From positions 1 to 64,000 of the forward strand of contig NZ_OGTP01000030.1 in assembly GCF_900258035.1 (NCBI RefSeq): a stretch of 64,000 nucleotides of DNA, in the 5' to 3' direction. Below are positions 1 through 8,564 of the stretch, piece after piece. Position numbers and translations under genes: made by a program. Each line of letters starts with the position of its first letter. The first letter of the stretch is position 1. A model generated the notes under the pieces. The model saw only the letters and a program-made list of their open reading frames with translations. It made no database searches and was not told the origin of the DNA. Source of the DNA: Caballeronia novacaledonica. Lineage in GTDB: Bacteria > Pseudomonadota > Gammaproteobacteria > Burkholderiales > Burkholderiaceae.

Positions 1-342
1 CCGCCTGCCTTCAGCGTCTGCGCGAAAGGCTCAAGTCTCTGCCCAACGAAAAACGACCCGGACGTGCATGCGACCGGGTCGTCAAATCCCGCCCCAAACG
101 GTACACCGTTCGCTATCTAAGAAAAGACCTTAACTGAACGGCATTACCCATCGCGGGCGCTTTTTCTTTTGCATGAAGTTTTTGACAAATTCAGGCAAAC
201 TTTACCGGTTGCGCCCGGAATAATTTTGACGCCCGTGGACGCGAGCGTCTGCGGATCGCCCGCTGGAATTGCATCCATCGGAAAAATTAACTGCGTGGCA
301 CGATTTCTGCTCGATCGTGCAAATCCAGATTTCAGAGCCGAC
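1..342. other. Left-edge non-coding stretch
   Basis: No supported gene. A perfect 9-bp hairpin (ACGACCCGG at 53-61 and CCGGGTCGT at 74-82) has a T-run on the minus-strand side (AAAAACG before it on plus), so it may be a terminator for minus-strand transcription or a bidirectional one at the end of a gene beyond the edge. The remainder leads into the BON lipoprotein gene. Confidence 0.45.
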
Positions 343-693
343 ATGCCAAGCACGCCTTCCTTTCATCGCCGGTTTCTGATCGCTGCGGCGCTCGCTTTGC
401 CCGCATTCGCGTTCATCGCCGGCTGCAAGTCCACCCCGGCGGCATCGGCGAATGCGAGCGGCGGCAGCGAGATCGCCACCGACGACGCGGCGCTTGCCGC
501 GCGAGTGAAGGCCGCGCTCGTCGCCGATCCGGGACTGAAGGCGTTGCCGATGAGCGTCGCGACCTATCGCGGCGTCGTGCAGTTGTCGGGATATGTGGAT
601 TCGGAGGTACAGATTCAGAAAGCGCTCGCCGTGGCGCGTGGCGTGCCGGGCGTGCAATCCGTGAGCAACGAATTGCATCTCAGGCCGCAATGA
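343..693 (+). CDS. BON-domain lipoprotein
   Basis: A 116-residue predicted outer-membrane or periplasmic lipoprotein. The N-terminus has positive residues, a hydrophobic stretch and a lipobox ending in FIAGC (Cys at about residue 28), so the start is placed at the ATG at 343; the same frame is open further upstream, to 169, but that part has no secretion signal and would bury the lipobox. The rest (about residues 50-115) is a single BON domain of the OsmY/Slp type, with the typical VAVARGVPGVQSVSNEL end. BON domains are thought to bind phospholipid surfaces in the periplasm. It stands alone, upstream of an NtrC-like regulator on the same strand. Family assignment is good; the biological role is inferred. 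Confidence 0.75.
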   Translation: MPSTPSFHRRFLIAAALALPAFAFIAGCKSTPAASANASGGSEIATDDAALAARVKAALVADPGLKALPMSVATYRGVVQLSGYVDSEVQIQKALAVARGVPGVQSVSNELHLRPQ

Positions 694-849
694 CGCGCGC
701 GCACAAGAATTGACGAACGAATGACGCAGGACGAAAACCGCAGCGGGTGACGCGCCAGACGCCGGAAAGAGGCGCCGTTCCCGCCCACGAACCGCCCGAT
801 CCCACGCGGAGACGGCGCACTACAGTCCACTTTGATACGTTGGTCCGCC

Positions 850-2244
850 ATGCCACACGCACTGATTGTCGAAGACGATCCCAATAGCCTCTCCGGCCTG
901 TCCGCGATTCTCACGGCAGACGGCTTCTCCGTCGATACCGCGACGACGCTCGCCGAAGCGCGCTCCGCGCTCACTCGCTTCATTCCGGATGTCGTGCTGA
1001 TCGACTTGAATCTTCCGGACGGCTCCGGCCTCGACTTGCTGCCGAGCCTGCCCTCGCAACCGCCCGATGGCGCATTGCCCGTGATCGTGATGACGGGTAA
1101 CGCGACGGTCGAAAGCGCGATCGAAGGCCTGCGGCACGGCATCTGGGACTATTTGCTGAAACCGGTGAACATTCCGCGTCTGCGCAGCCTGCTCGCGCGC
1201 ATTCCGAGGCCGTACGAGCTCACCGAGGAAGTGCAGGCACTGCGCTCGACGCTGCGCGAGCTGGGCCATTTCGGCGACATGATCGGCCGCAGCGCCGCGA
1301 TGCAGCACGTCTACGATCTGATCGAGCACACCGCGCCGACCGAAGCCGCCGTGCTGATCTGCGGCGAGCCGGGCACGGGCAAGAAGATCGCGGCGCGGAC
1401 GATTCATCAGTTGAGCCGCCGGCGCAAAGGCCCGTTCGTCACCTTCGACTGCTCCGCGAGCCGCAACAACGACGGCTCGCAGCGCTCGATGGAAAGCATT
1501 CTCTTCGGCCACGAGCGCAACGCGTTCGCGGGCGCGGAGAATCGCGAGCCGGGCCTGCTCGAACAGGCGGGCGGCGGCACGCTGTTCCTCGACCAGATCG
1601 ATTCGCTGCCCGCCGCGCAGCAGGAAGCGCTTTTGCGCGCGCTCGATTCGCAGACCTTCATGCGGGTCGGCGGCAGCAATCGCATCATGACGGACTTCCG
1701 GCTGATCGCCGCGTCCCGCCTGCCGATGCGCGAGGCGGTCGCGAGCGGCGCATTGCGCGAGGATCTGTCGCAGCGCCTGGCGGCGTCGTCGATCATGCTG
1801 CCGCCGCTGCGCGAGCGCGACGACGACATCGCGCTGATCGCGGAAACGCTCGTCGATGAGCTGAATCGCGAGAATCACATCGCCGGGATTACGAGCGGGT
1901 CGCCGAAGCGCATCAGTCCGGCGTTCATCCGCGAGTGCATCACGAGCGAATGGCCCGGCAACGTGCGCGAAATGCGCGAGCGCGTGCGGCGCGCGTATCA
2001 CGCGTCGGGCGAGACGATCGAGACACTGCGCGTCGATGAACCGGGCGGCCTCGGCGGACGCGGCCTGAACGGCAGCAGCGTGCAGGTGACGGTCGGCACC
2101 GCGCTTGCGGATGTCGAAGACATGCTGATTCGCGCGACGCTCGAAGCGGTCGGCGGCACGCGTCATCGCGCGGCGACGCTGCTCGGCATCAGCCCGAAAA
2201 CGCTCTACAACAAGCTGCAGCGGATGAAGCTGGAATCGTCGTGA
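850..2244 (+). CDS. NtrC-family response regulator with altered sigma-54 motifs
   Basis: A 464-residue three-domain regulator. Residues 1-120 are a receiver domain with acidic pair EDD and phospho-acceptor Asp52 in LIDLNLPDG. Residues about 150-380 are an AAA+ domain with Walker A GEPGTGKK. The C-terminus is a Fis-type helix-turn-helix (HRAATLLGISPKTLYNKL). Two features are unusual: the sigma-54 contact loop, normally GAFTGA, reads NAFAGA (residues 224-229), and Walker B, normally LFLDE, reads LFLDQ (Asp248-Gln249). In this family such changes usually mean loss of ATP-driven sigma-54 activation, as in relatives acting with sigma-70. ATG at 850 is preferred to a TTG at 832 because it starts the receiver fold directly. 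No histidine kinase gene is adjacent. Confidence 0.85.
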   Translation: MPHALIVEDDPNSLSGLSAILTADGFSVDTATTLAEARSALTRFIPDVVLIDLNLPDGSGLDLLPSLPSQPPDGALPVIVMTGNATVESAIEGLRHGIWDYLLKPVNIPRLRSLLARIPRPYELTEEVQALRSTLRELGHFGDMIGRSAAMQHVYDLIEHTAPTEAAVLICGEPGTGKKIAARTIHQLSRRRKGPFVTFDCSASRNNDGSQRSMESILFGHERNAFAGAENREPGLLEQAGGGTLFLDQIDSLPAAQQEALLRALDSQTFMRVGGSNRIMTDFRLIAASRLPMREAVASGALREDLSQRLAASSIMLPPLRERDDDIALIAETLVDELNRENHIAGITSGSPKRISPAFIRECITSEWPGNVREMRERVRRAYHASGETIETLRVDEPGGLGGRGLNGSSVQVTVGTALADVEDMLIRATLEAVGGTRHRAATLLGISPKTLYNKLQRMKLESS

Positions 2245-2264
2245 TTCGAGGCGGCGCTCAACGC

Positions 2265-2294
2265 AAAACGCCACGGTGCAAGCCGTGGCGTTTT
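2265..2294. terminator. Bidirectional rho-independent terminator
   Basis: A perfect 12-bp stem (2265-2276 and 2283-2294) with a 6-base loop, A-rich on the left and followed by TTTTTGTTTT on the right. It lies between the convergent regulator gene and nagZ and can serve both. Confidence 0.88.
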
Positions 2295-2298
2295 TGTT

Positions 2299-3327
2299 TT
2301 AGCCGAGCGTCTCTTTGATGAGCGCCCGCGCCGCCTGGTAGTCGGCGTGCGCCTGCAACTTGCTCCAGCGCAGCGGCTTGCCGCGCGGACGCATCTGCCT
2401 CAAGCGCTGCTCCGATGCCTTCGGCAGCGTATAGCGCAACTGCTCCAGCACCTTGCCCGCCTCGTCCGGCTGATTGCAGATCAGCACCATGTCGCAGCCC
2501 GCCGTCAGCGCGGCCGCCGCTGCTTCGGTGAGCGTGCCGCCGGCGCGCGCCGCTTCCATCGAAAGATCGTCGCTGAAGATCGCACCGTTGAAGCCGAGCT
2601 TGCCGCGCAGAATGTCCTGCAGCCAGATGCGCGAAAAGCCGGCGGGTTTGTCGTCGACCTGCGTGTAGATCACGTGCGCCGGGATCACCGACGACAGCGA
2701 CATGCCGAGCCAGTCATACGGGCGCACGTCGGCGGCGAGGATTTCGTCGAGCGGACGATCGTCGGTCGGCAGCGCGACGTGCGAATCGGCTTCGGCGAAA
2801 CCGTGACCCGGAAAGTGCTTGCCGCAGTTCGCCATGCCGGCGAGCGCGAGGCCGTGATTCAGGCTCTTCGCGAGCATCGTCACGACGCGCGGATCGCCAT
2901 GCAGCGCGCGATCGCCGATCACTTTCGACTGCCCGTAATTCAGATCGAGCACCGGCGTGAAACTCATGTCGATGCCGCACGCGCGCAACTCCGCTGCGAG
3001 CACGTAGCCGAATGCGGTCGCGGTTTTCGTCGCGGCGAGCACGTCGCGGTCCCACAGCTCGCCGAGCTTGCCCGGCGCGGGCAGCACCGTGAAGCCGTCG
3101 GTGCGAAAGCGCTGCACGCGCCCGCCTTCGTGATCGACGGCGATCAGGATGTCGTCGCGCACCGAGCGGATCGAATCCGTCAGCGCGACGAGTTGCGCGC
3201 GGTCCTCGAAATGCCGCGCGAACAGAATGATGCCGCCCGTCATCGGATGCGTGAGGCGCTCGATATCCGCGTCGTTCAGCGTCGTGCCGGCGACGTCGAA
3301 CATGACGGGGCCGGGAGTGCGTTTCAT
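2299..3327 (-). CDS. nagZ: Beta-N-acetylhexosaminidase NagZ
   Basis: A 342-residue cytoplasmic glycoside hydrolase family 3 enzyme that removes N-acetylglucosamine from anhydromuropeptides during peptidoglycan recycling; in other bacteria its products control AmpC induction. It carries the family signature KHFPGHG (about residues 170-176) followed by DSH, and the nucleophile Asp in IFSDDLSM (about residue 253). Length matches the E. coli enzyme. The ATG at 3327 is chosen over a TTG nine bases upstream. It is the last gene of the long minus-strand cluster, 39 bases after acpS, and ends at a terminator. Confidence 0.95.
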   Translation of the reverse strand: MKRTPGPVMFDVAGTTLNDADIERLTHPMTGGIILFARHFEDRAQLVALTDSIRSVRDDILIAVDHEGGRVQRFRTDGFTVLPAPGKLGELWDRDVLAATKTATAFGYVLAAELRACGIDMSFTPVLDLNYGQSKVIGDRALHGDPRVVTMLAKSLNHGLALAGMANCGKHFPGHGFAEADSHVALPTDDRPLDEILAADVRPYDWLGMSLSSVIPAHVIYTQVDDKPAGFSRIWLQDILRGKLGFNGAIFSDDLSMEAARAGGTLTEAAAAALTAGCDMVLICNQPDEAGKVLEQLRYTLPKASEQRLRQMRPRGKPLRWSKLQAHADYQAARALIKETLG

Positions 3328-3366
3328 CGGATTCAATTGATTGATTGTGCGTTGGTTGGATTGAAC

Positions 3367-3771
3367 TCAGCCCTGATCGGCCACTTCCGCGACGACGAAC
3401 GACACCGCGTAATCGCGCTCGTCGCTGACCGTGACCTTCGCCGTGATGCCGCGTTGCGCGAGCCATTCCGCCAGCTCGCCGGATGCGGCGATCATCGGCT
3501 TGCCGCTCGGCTCGTTGAGCGTCTGCAGCGCGCGCCAGGTCATCGGCCAGCGCATGCCGAGGCCGATCGCCTTCGAAAATGCTTCCTTGGCCGAAAAGCG
3601 CGTCGCGAGGAACGCGAGTCCGCGCACTTCCGAACGCCCGTTGCGCGCGTGATAGATGCGCAGTTCGTCGGGGCCGAGCACCTTTTCGGCGAAGCGCCCT
3701 TTCGTGCGCTTCATCACCGCCGCGACGCGGCTCACCTGCACGACGTCCGTGCCGATTCCGTAGATGGCCAT
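3367..3771 (-). CDS. acpS: Holo-[acyl-carrier-protein] synthase
   Basis: A 134-residue phosphopantetheinyl transferase of the AcpS type. It moves 4'-phosphopantetheine from CoA to the serine of ACP, making the carrier encoded by acpP in the same gene run functional. The N-terminal GIGTDVV (metal-binding Asp) and the FSAKEAFSKA motif (metal-binding Glu) are intact, and length is normal. It starts nine bases after the pdxJ stop, which fits the classical rnc-era-recO-pdxJ-acpS order. Confidence 0.96.
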   Translation of the reverse strand: MAIYGIGTDVVQVSRVAAVMKRTKGRFAEKVLGPDELRIYHARNGRSEVRGLAFLATRFSAKEAFSKAIGLGMRWPMTWRALQTLNEPSGKPMIAASGELAEWLAQRGITAKVTVSDERDYAVSFVVAEVADQG

Positions 3772-3780
3772 GACGTGCGC

Positions 3781-4554
3781 TCAGCGGGCGTGAATCGACG
3801 CGAGGCGCGACGCGACCATGATCGCCTTCATCTCGCGCACGGCGTTGTCCCAGCCCGCGAAAATCGCGTGCGCGACGATCGCGTGCCCGATGTTCAACTC
3901 GACGATGCCCGGCAGCGCGGCGATCGCCTGCACGTTCGTGTAGTGCAGTCCGTGACCCGCGTTCACCTTGAGCCCGAGCGAGTTGCCGAGATCGACGCTC
4001 GCCGCGACGCGCTCGAACTCGCGTTGCTGTTCGGCTTCCTCGTGCGCTTCGGCATAGCGGCCCGTGTGCAGTTCGATCACGGGCGCGCCGGCTTCCTGCG
4101 CGGCGCGAATCTGCGCCTCGTCCGGATCGATGAAAAGCGACACGCGCACGCCCACGTCGGCGAGCTGTCTGCACGCGGCCTTCACTTCCTCGAACCGGCC
4201 CGCGACATCGAGGCCGCCTTCGGTCGTCACTTCCTGGCGCTTTTCCGGCACGAGGCAGGCGTCGTGCGGCTTGATCTCGCACGCAATGTCGAGCATCTCG
4301 CGCGTCACCGCGCACTCCAGATTCATGCGCGTTTTCAGCAGCGGACGCAGCGTGCGCACATCGGCATCGACGATATGGCGGCGATCTTCGCGCAAGTGCA
4401 GCGTGATGACGTCGGCGCCCGCTTCCTCGGCGGCGAGCGCCGCGCGGATCGGATCGGGATACGGCGTGCCGCGCGCATTGCGCAACGTGGCGACGTGATC
4501 GATGTTCACGCCCAGATCGATCACGCTCGCAGGCGATGAGAGAAAGAAGCTCAT
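3781..4554 (-). CDS. pdxJ: Pyridoxine 5'-phosphate synthase
   Basis: A 257-residue TIM-barrel enzyme that condenses 3-amino-2-oxopropyl phosphate with 1-deoxyxylulose 5-phosphate to make pyridoxine 5'-phosphate. Conserved segments include LGVNIDHVATLRNARG near residue 13, THLREDRRHI-like ITLHLREDRRHI, and NAGHGLHYTN. The ATG at 4554 overlaps the recO stop codon by four bases (ATGA), which points to translational coupling; the frame is open well upstream but inside recO, so the longer frame is not used. Confidence 0.96.
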   Translation of the reverse strand: MSFFLSSPASVIDLGVNIDHVATLRNARGTPYPDPIRAALAAEEAGADVITLHLREDRRHIVDADVRTLRPLLKTRMNLECAVTREMLDIACEIKPHDACLVPEKRQEVTTEGGLDVAGRFEEVKAACRQLADVGVRVSLFIDPDEAQIRAAQEAGAPVIELHTGRYAEAHEEAEQQREFERVAASVDLGNSLGLKVNAGHGLHYTNVQAIAALPGIVELNIGHAIVAHAIFAGWDNAVREMKAIMVASRLASIHAR

Positions 4555-5426
4555 AGTTTTTGCAGGTCGATCAATATCTGACGGGTGGCGAGCGGCGTGC
4601 CGCCCAGGTAGTGGTTCAGCAGGAAGCGCATCAGCGTTTTGCCCTGCGCGGCGGTCTGCGGGCTGGTGTAGTCGTCGCGCTCCATGTCGATGAGCGTCTG
4701 CCCCGATATCACCGGCCATGCCGCCGGCAGATCGTCGGACGCTTCGCGCACGCCGCGATCGGGATCGAATACATAGCGGCCTTCGGCCACGACCGGCTGG
4801 CGCGTGACGGTGCGCGTGAGGTTCATCGCGTAGCCGGTTTCGCGCAGGAGCACGCGCTCGAACGAACGCAATACCTGCACGGCGGGTTCGTCGTGCGCGA
4901 GGCGCGAGAGCGTCAGCACGTAATGATTGAAGAGCGCCGGATGCGCGTCCTCGCGCGCGCAGAATTTGACGAGCAGCTCGTTCACGTAGAAGCCGCAGAG
5001 CAGCGCGTCGCCGGTCAAGGGCAGCATGCCGCCGACCCATTCGGCGGTGGTCAGCGTGCGGACTTCGCCCTTGCCGGACCACGACAGCCCGAGCGGCTGG
5101 AACGTCTGCAGCACGCCGCGCAACGCGGAATGCGGACGCTTCGCGCCTTTCGCGACGAGCGCGACACGGCCGAAGTCGCGCGAGAACACGTCGATGACGA
5201 GACTCGTCTCGCGATACGGATAGCTGTGCAGCACGAAGCCCGGCTGCTCGGCGATACGGAAGTCGGAACGCGGCTTTCTCGGCGCTTCCTGCGCGGGGGA
5301 TGGCGACGCCGCACGGCGCCGCTTCGGCACGGCACGCGCGGCCGGGCGCTCGTCCGCGTCGAAATCGTCGTCGGGACGATCATCGGCGGGCGGAATCATC
5401 CGGGCGTCGTTCGAGCCGTCGTCCAT
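4551..5426 (-). CDS. recO: DNA repair protein RecO
   Basis: A 291-residue recombination mediator of the RecFOR pathway, which loads RecA on SSB-coated single strands. Residues about 58-130 form the OB-fold (GFVLHSYPYRETS, RVALVAKGAKRP), followed by the helical RecO C-domain. The first 55 residues are a charged, probably disordered Asp/Arg/Pro-rich extension absent from the 242-residue E. coli protein. It begins three bases after the era stop and overlaps pdxJ by four bases. Confidence 0.93.
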   Translation of the reverse strand: MDDGSNDARMIPPADDRPDDDFDADERPAARAVPKRRRAASPSPAQEAPRKPRSDFRIAEQPGFVLHSYPYRETSLVIDVFSRDFGRVALVAKGAKRPHSALRGVLQTFQPLGLSWSGKGEVRTLTTAEWVGGMLPLTGDALLCGFYVNELLVKFCAREDAHPALFNHYVLTLSRLAHDEPAVQVLRSFERVLLRETGYAMNLTRTVTRQPVVAEGRYVFDPDRGVREASDDLPAAWPVISGQTLIDMERDDYTSPQTAAQGKTLMRFLLNHYLGGTPLATRQILIDLQKL

Positions 5427-5429
5427 GCA

Positions 5430-6329
5430 TCACTCGTAGCCGTATGCGCGCAGGCCCGCTTCGTTGTCCGCCCAGCCGCTCTTCACCTTGACGAAGGTTT
5501 CGAGATAAACGGGGCCGTCGAAAAGCTTCTCCATGTCGAGCCGCGCTTCGGTGCTGATCTGTTTCAGCTTCGCGCCCTTCTGGCCGATGATCATCGCCTT
5601 GTGGCCGTCGCGGTCGACGAGGATCGTCGCGAAGACGCGGCGCAGGTGCCCTTCCGTCTCGAACTTCTCGATGAGCACCGTGCTCGTGTACGGCAACTCG
5701 TCGCCGGTCCAGCGGAAAACCTTCTCGCGCAGGATTTCGGCTGCGAGGAAGCGCTCGCTTCGATCGGTCAGGTCGTCCTCGCCGTAGATCGGCTCGCCTT
5801 CCGGCAGATAAGGCTTCACGACCGCCATCAGCCGCGTGATGTCGTCGGGATTCTTCGCCGACAGCGGCACAATCTCGCGGAAGTCGCGCAGCGCCGACAT
5901 CTGCTGCATGAAGGGAAAGAGCGAATCCTTGTCGCCGACGCGATCGAGCTTGTTGGCGATCAGGAGCGTCGGCGTGCCGGCCGGGATCAGGTCGAGCACT
6001 TTCTGGTCGTCGGGACCGAAGCGGCCCGCTTCGATCACGAAGAGGATCGCGTCGACGGAAGTCAGCGTCGAAGTCACCGCGCGGTTCAGCGAGCGGTTGA
6101 GCGCGCCGCTGTGGCGCGTCTGAAAACCAGGGGTATCGACGAAGATGTACTGCGCGTCCTCGAACGTATTGATACCCGTGATGCGGTGGCGCGTGGTCTG
6201 CGCCTTGCGCGAGGTGATGCTCACCTTCTGACCGACGAGCGCGTTCATCAGCGTCGATTTGCCGACGTTGGGACGGCCGACGATCGCGACCATGCCGCAG
6301 CGGAAACCGGAAGAAGTAGGAGCGTTCAT
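5430..6329 (-). CDS. era: GTPase Era
   Basis: A 299-residue Ras-like GTPase that binds the 3' end of 16S rRNA and helps mature the 30S subunit. G1 GRPNVGKS (residues 18-25), G3 DTPGF and G4 NKLD are intact, followed by a C-terminal KH domain with the signature MIIGQKGAKLKQI. The ATG at 6329 is used; an in-frame TTG lies 15 bases upstream. It follows rnc by 57 bases, the usual pairing of RNA maturation factors. Confidence 0.96.
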   Translation of the reverse strand: MNAPTSSGFRCGMVAIVGRPNVGKSTLMNALVGQKVSITSRKAQTTRHRITGINTFEDAQYIFVDTPGFQTRHSGALNRSLNRAVTSTLTSVDAILFVIEAGRFGPDDQKVLDLIPAGTPTLLIANKLDRVGDKDSLFPFMQQMSALRDFREIVPLSAKNPDDITRLMAVVKPYLPEGEPIYGEDDLTDRSERFLAAEILREKVFRWTGDELPYTSTVLIEKFETEGHLRRVFATILVDRDGHKAMIIGQKGAKLKQISTEARLDMEKLFDGPVYLETFVKVKSGWADNEAGLRAYGYE

Positions 6330-6386
6330 AGATGTGTGCGGCAAGAAATCGTTGGGGCGCGTGTGCGCGATGGGCGCGGCGGCGCG

Positions 6387-7460
6387 TCAGTGACCGGCGT
6401 CGGCGGCGCGCACGACGCGGCTCGCCGCAGCATCCGGGCTTTCGCTTTCGCGCGCGTTGCTGTGGTCGTCGCGGTCGTCGGAATGCGCGGGCTGTTCGGC
6501 GGCCGGCGCAGGCTCGCTCTTCGCTGTTTTTTCGGGCTTGTGGATCACGGCGCGTTCGGATTTGTCGGCGGCGGCATAGGCGCCTGCCGACGGCTCGACG
6601 TGCGTCGCGCGGATCACGGCGAGCGGCGCGGCCTGTTGCACAGCCTGCGGACCTTGATGGCGCTCGCGCCGGTCGGGCGAACGCAGATCCAGCGCCGTCT
6701 GAATGCCGATGACGCCAGGCACCACTTCCGGTTCGACCTGCTTCGCGGCGCGCGCGCCTTTACGCTTCGGCTTCACGGCGAGCGTTGGCGCGGCGGCCGC
6801 CACTTCGTCGAGCGCTTTCTTGGCGGCGGCCTGTTCGGCGGCGCGGCGGCTCGCACCGGAACCCGACACCTTCACGTCGAGCTTCGGCACCGTGCATTCG
6901 ACTTCGAACTGCTGATTGTGCGCGGCGCCATGCGTGGCGATGACGGTATAAGTAGGCAGCGCGATCTTGTGACCCTGCAGATACTCCTGCAGCAGCGTTT
7001 TGGCGTCCTTGCCGATGGTGCGCGGATCGATGTGATCGAGCACCGGCGTATAGAGCCGCTTGATGACCGTCGCCGCGACGTCGAAACCGCCGTCGAGGAA
7101 AATGGCGCCGAAAATGGCTTCGAGGGTGTCCGCGAGAATCGACGGGCGGCGAAAACCGCCGCTGCGCAGTTCGCCTTCACCGAGCCGCAAGCCTTCAGAC
7201 ACGTTGAGCGCCTGCGCAATCTCGTAAAGCGACTGCTGTTTGACCAGATTCGCGCGCACGCGGGACAGGTCGCCTTCGTCGAGTTTGCCGAATCGTTGGA
7301 ACAAAAGCGCAGCCACCACGCAATTTAGAACGGAATCGCCGAGAAATTCGAGCCGTTCATTGTGCGTGGCGCTGTGACTGCGGTGGGTCATCGCCTGGCG
7401 CAGCAATTCCGCATTGCGAAATTCATACCGCAGCCGGCTTTCCAACGGAGAAGATGGCAT
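6387..7460 (-). CDS. rnc: Ribonuclease III with long C-terminal tail
   Basis: A 357-residue double-strand-specific endoribonuclease that processes rRNA precursors and structured mRNAs. The catalytic signature NERLEFLGDSVL (residues 34-45) and the second acidic motif LADTLEAIFGAIFLDGG are intact, followed by a dsRNA-binding domain (about residues 155-225). The last 130 or so residues are a Lys/Ala/Glu/Pro-rich, probably disordered extension that E. coli RNase III (226 residues) lacks; long tails are common in Burkholderia relatives. It lies 165 bases downstream of lepB. Confidence 0.94.
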   Translation of the reverse strand: MPSSPLESRLRYEFRNAELLRQAMTHRSHSATHNERLEFLGDSVLNCVVAALLFQRFGKLDEGDLSRVRANLVKQQSLYEIAQALNVSEGLRLGEGELRSGGFRRPSILADTLEAIFGAIFLDGGFDVAATVIKRLYTPVLDHIDPRTIGKDAKTLLQEYLQGHKIALPTYTVIATHGAAHNQQFEVECTVPKLDVKVSGSGASRRAAEQAAAKKALDEVAAAAPTLAVKPKRKGARAAKQVEPEVVPGVIGIQTALDLRSPDRRERHQGPQAVQQAAPLAVIRATHVEPSAGAYAAADKSERAVIHKPEKTAKSEPAPAAEQPAHSDDRDDHSNARESESPDAAASRVVRAADAGH

Positions 7461-7582
7461 GGAGAGAGTATAACGCGGGCGCGCAAGCGGACGATTCCGC
7501 CGGACGGCGCCGGAAAACGCGTGGCGAGACGGTGTTAGCCGTGCTTCTTCACGCCGTTTCGAAGCTTGTTTTAATCGTGACG

Positions 7583-7616
7583 AACGCCGGTCATCTTCAT
7601 GAGACGAGCCGGCGTT
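7583..7616 (-). other. Hairpin downstream of lepB
   Basis: An 8-bp inverted repeat (AACGCCGG at 7583-7590, CCGGCGTT at 7609-7616) in the lepB-rnc gap. There is no T-run, so it could be a processing or pause site or a weak terminator rather than a full one. Confidence 0.35.
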
Positions 7617-7625
7617 GCGTGTGTA

Positions 7626-8519
7626 TTACTGGAATGCGCCGATGCGCTTCAGATTGCTGAAGTTCATCCAGATGAAGAACGCGCGCCCGACGATGTTGCT
7701 GTCCGGCACGAAGCCCCAGTAACGGCTGTCCGCGCTGTTGTCGCGGTTATCGCCCATCATGAAGTAGTTGCCCGGCGGCACCTTGCACGTGACGCCCTGC
7801 GCGTTGTAGTTGCAGTTGTCGCGGAACGGGAAGTCGTCCGCGCCGACGACGAACGGCGGCACCTGCGGATTGTTCAGGATGCGGTTCTTGCGGCCGTCGA
7901 GGTCTTCTTCGAACTGCTTCGCGTAGCCGATGCGCTCGTCGTCGAAATAGTCCGGCAGCGGCGTCTCGGGCACCGGCTTGCCGTTGATCGTGAGCTTCTT
8001 GTCTTCGTACGCGACCGTATCGCCCGGCAGACCGATCACGCGCTTGATGTAGTCGACCGACTCGTCCTTCGGATAGCGGAACACCACGACATCGCCGCGC
8101 TTGAGCGGGCTGCCGTTCGTCAGCTTGGTGTTGGTGATCGGCATGCGCAGACCGTACTCGTACTTGTTCACGAGGATGAAGTCACCGACGAGCAAGGTCG
8201 GAACCATCGAGCCCGACGGAATCTTGAACGGCTCGATGATGAACGAGCGCACCACGAACACCGCGAGAATCACCGGAAAGAAGCTCGCCGTGTATTCGAG
8301 CCACCACGGCTGGCGCAGCTTGTCGTCGCGCAGGCGGGCGCGCGTCTGCGCGGCATTTTCATCGGCGAAACGCTCGCCGACGCGTTCCTGCTGGCGATCG
8401 AACTCGGTCACCGCGGCTTCGGCGGCGCGCCGCCGTTGCGGCAGGAAAACCAGTTTGTCGAGCACCCATGCAATACCCGTCAACACGACGAGAATCAAAA
8501 GAATCAATGCGAAATTCAT
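7626..8519 (-). CDS. lepB: Signal peptidase I
   Basis: A 297-residue inner-membrane serine protease that cleaves signal peptides of exported proteins. Two N-terminal hydrophobic segments (about residues 2-22 and 78-95) flank a cytoplasmic loop. The nucleophile Ser104 is in PSGSMVPTL and the general base Lys159 in SVDYIKRVIGLPGD; box E MGDNRDNSADSRYWG is present. The ATG at 8519 is used, with a TTG just upstream. It is 45 bases downstream of lepA, the classical lepA-lepB pair. Confidence 0.96.
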   Translation of the reverse strand: MNFALILLILVVLTGIAWVLDKLVFLPQRRRAAEAAVTEFDRQQERVGERFADENAAQTRARLRDDKLRQPWWLEYTASFFPVILAVFVVRSFIIEPFKIPSGSMVPTLLVGDFILVNKYEYGLRMPITNTKLTNGSPLKRGDVVVFRYPKDESVDYIKRVIGLPGDTVAYEDKKLTINGKPVPETPLPDYFDDERIGYAKQFEEDLDGRKNRILNNPQVPPFVVGADDFPFRDNCNYNAQGVTCKVPPGNYFMMGDNRDNSADSRYWGFVPDSNIVGRAFFIWMNFSNLKRIGAFQ

Positions 8520-8564
8520 CAATCGCTTCCGGTTGTTATCGTTGTTTGCCTTGCGGCGCCAGCG

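Noticed and set aside
144..353. A 69-codon minus-strand frame at the left edge
   Set aside because: Overlaps the BON lipoprotein start, lacks a ribosome site and similarity.
3781..5082. An N-terminally extended PdxJ of 433 residues
   Set aside because: The extra 176 codons lie within recO in another frame and show no PdxJ similarity; the ATG overlapping the recO stop gives the normal length.
4560..7328. A 922-codon open frame on the plus strand, antisense to recO, era and rnc
   Set aside because: It is antisense to well-conserved genes, is rich in Arg/His/Ala as expected from GC3 bias, and has no recognisable domain. The same applies to the plus-strand frame at 7599-10571 (antisense to lepB/lepA) and others.
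7461..7625. Small gene between lepB and rnc
   Set aside because: Only short frames without ribosome sites; it holds a hairpin at 7583-7616.
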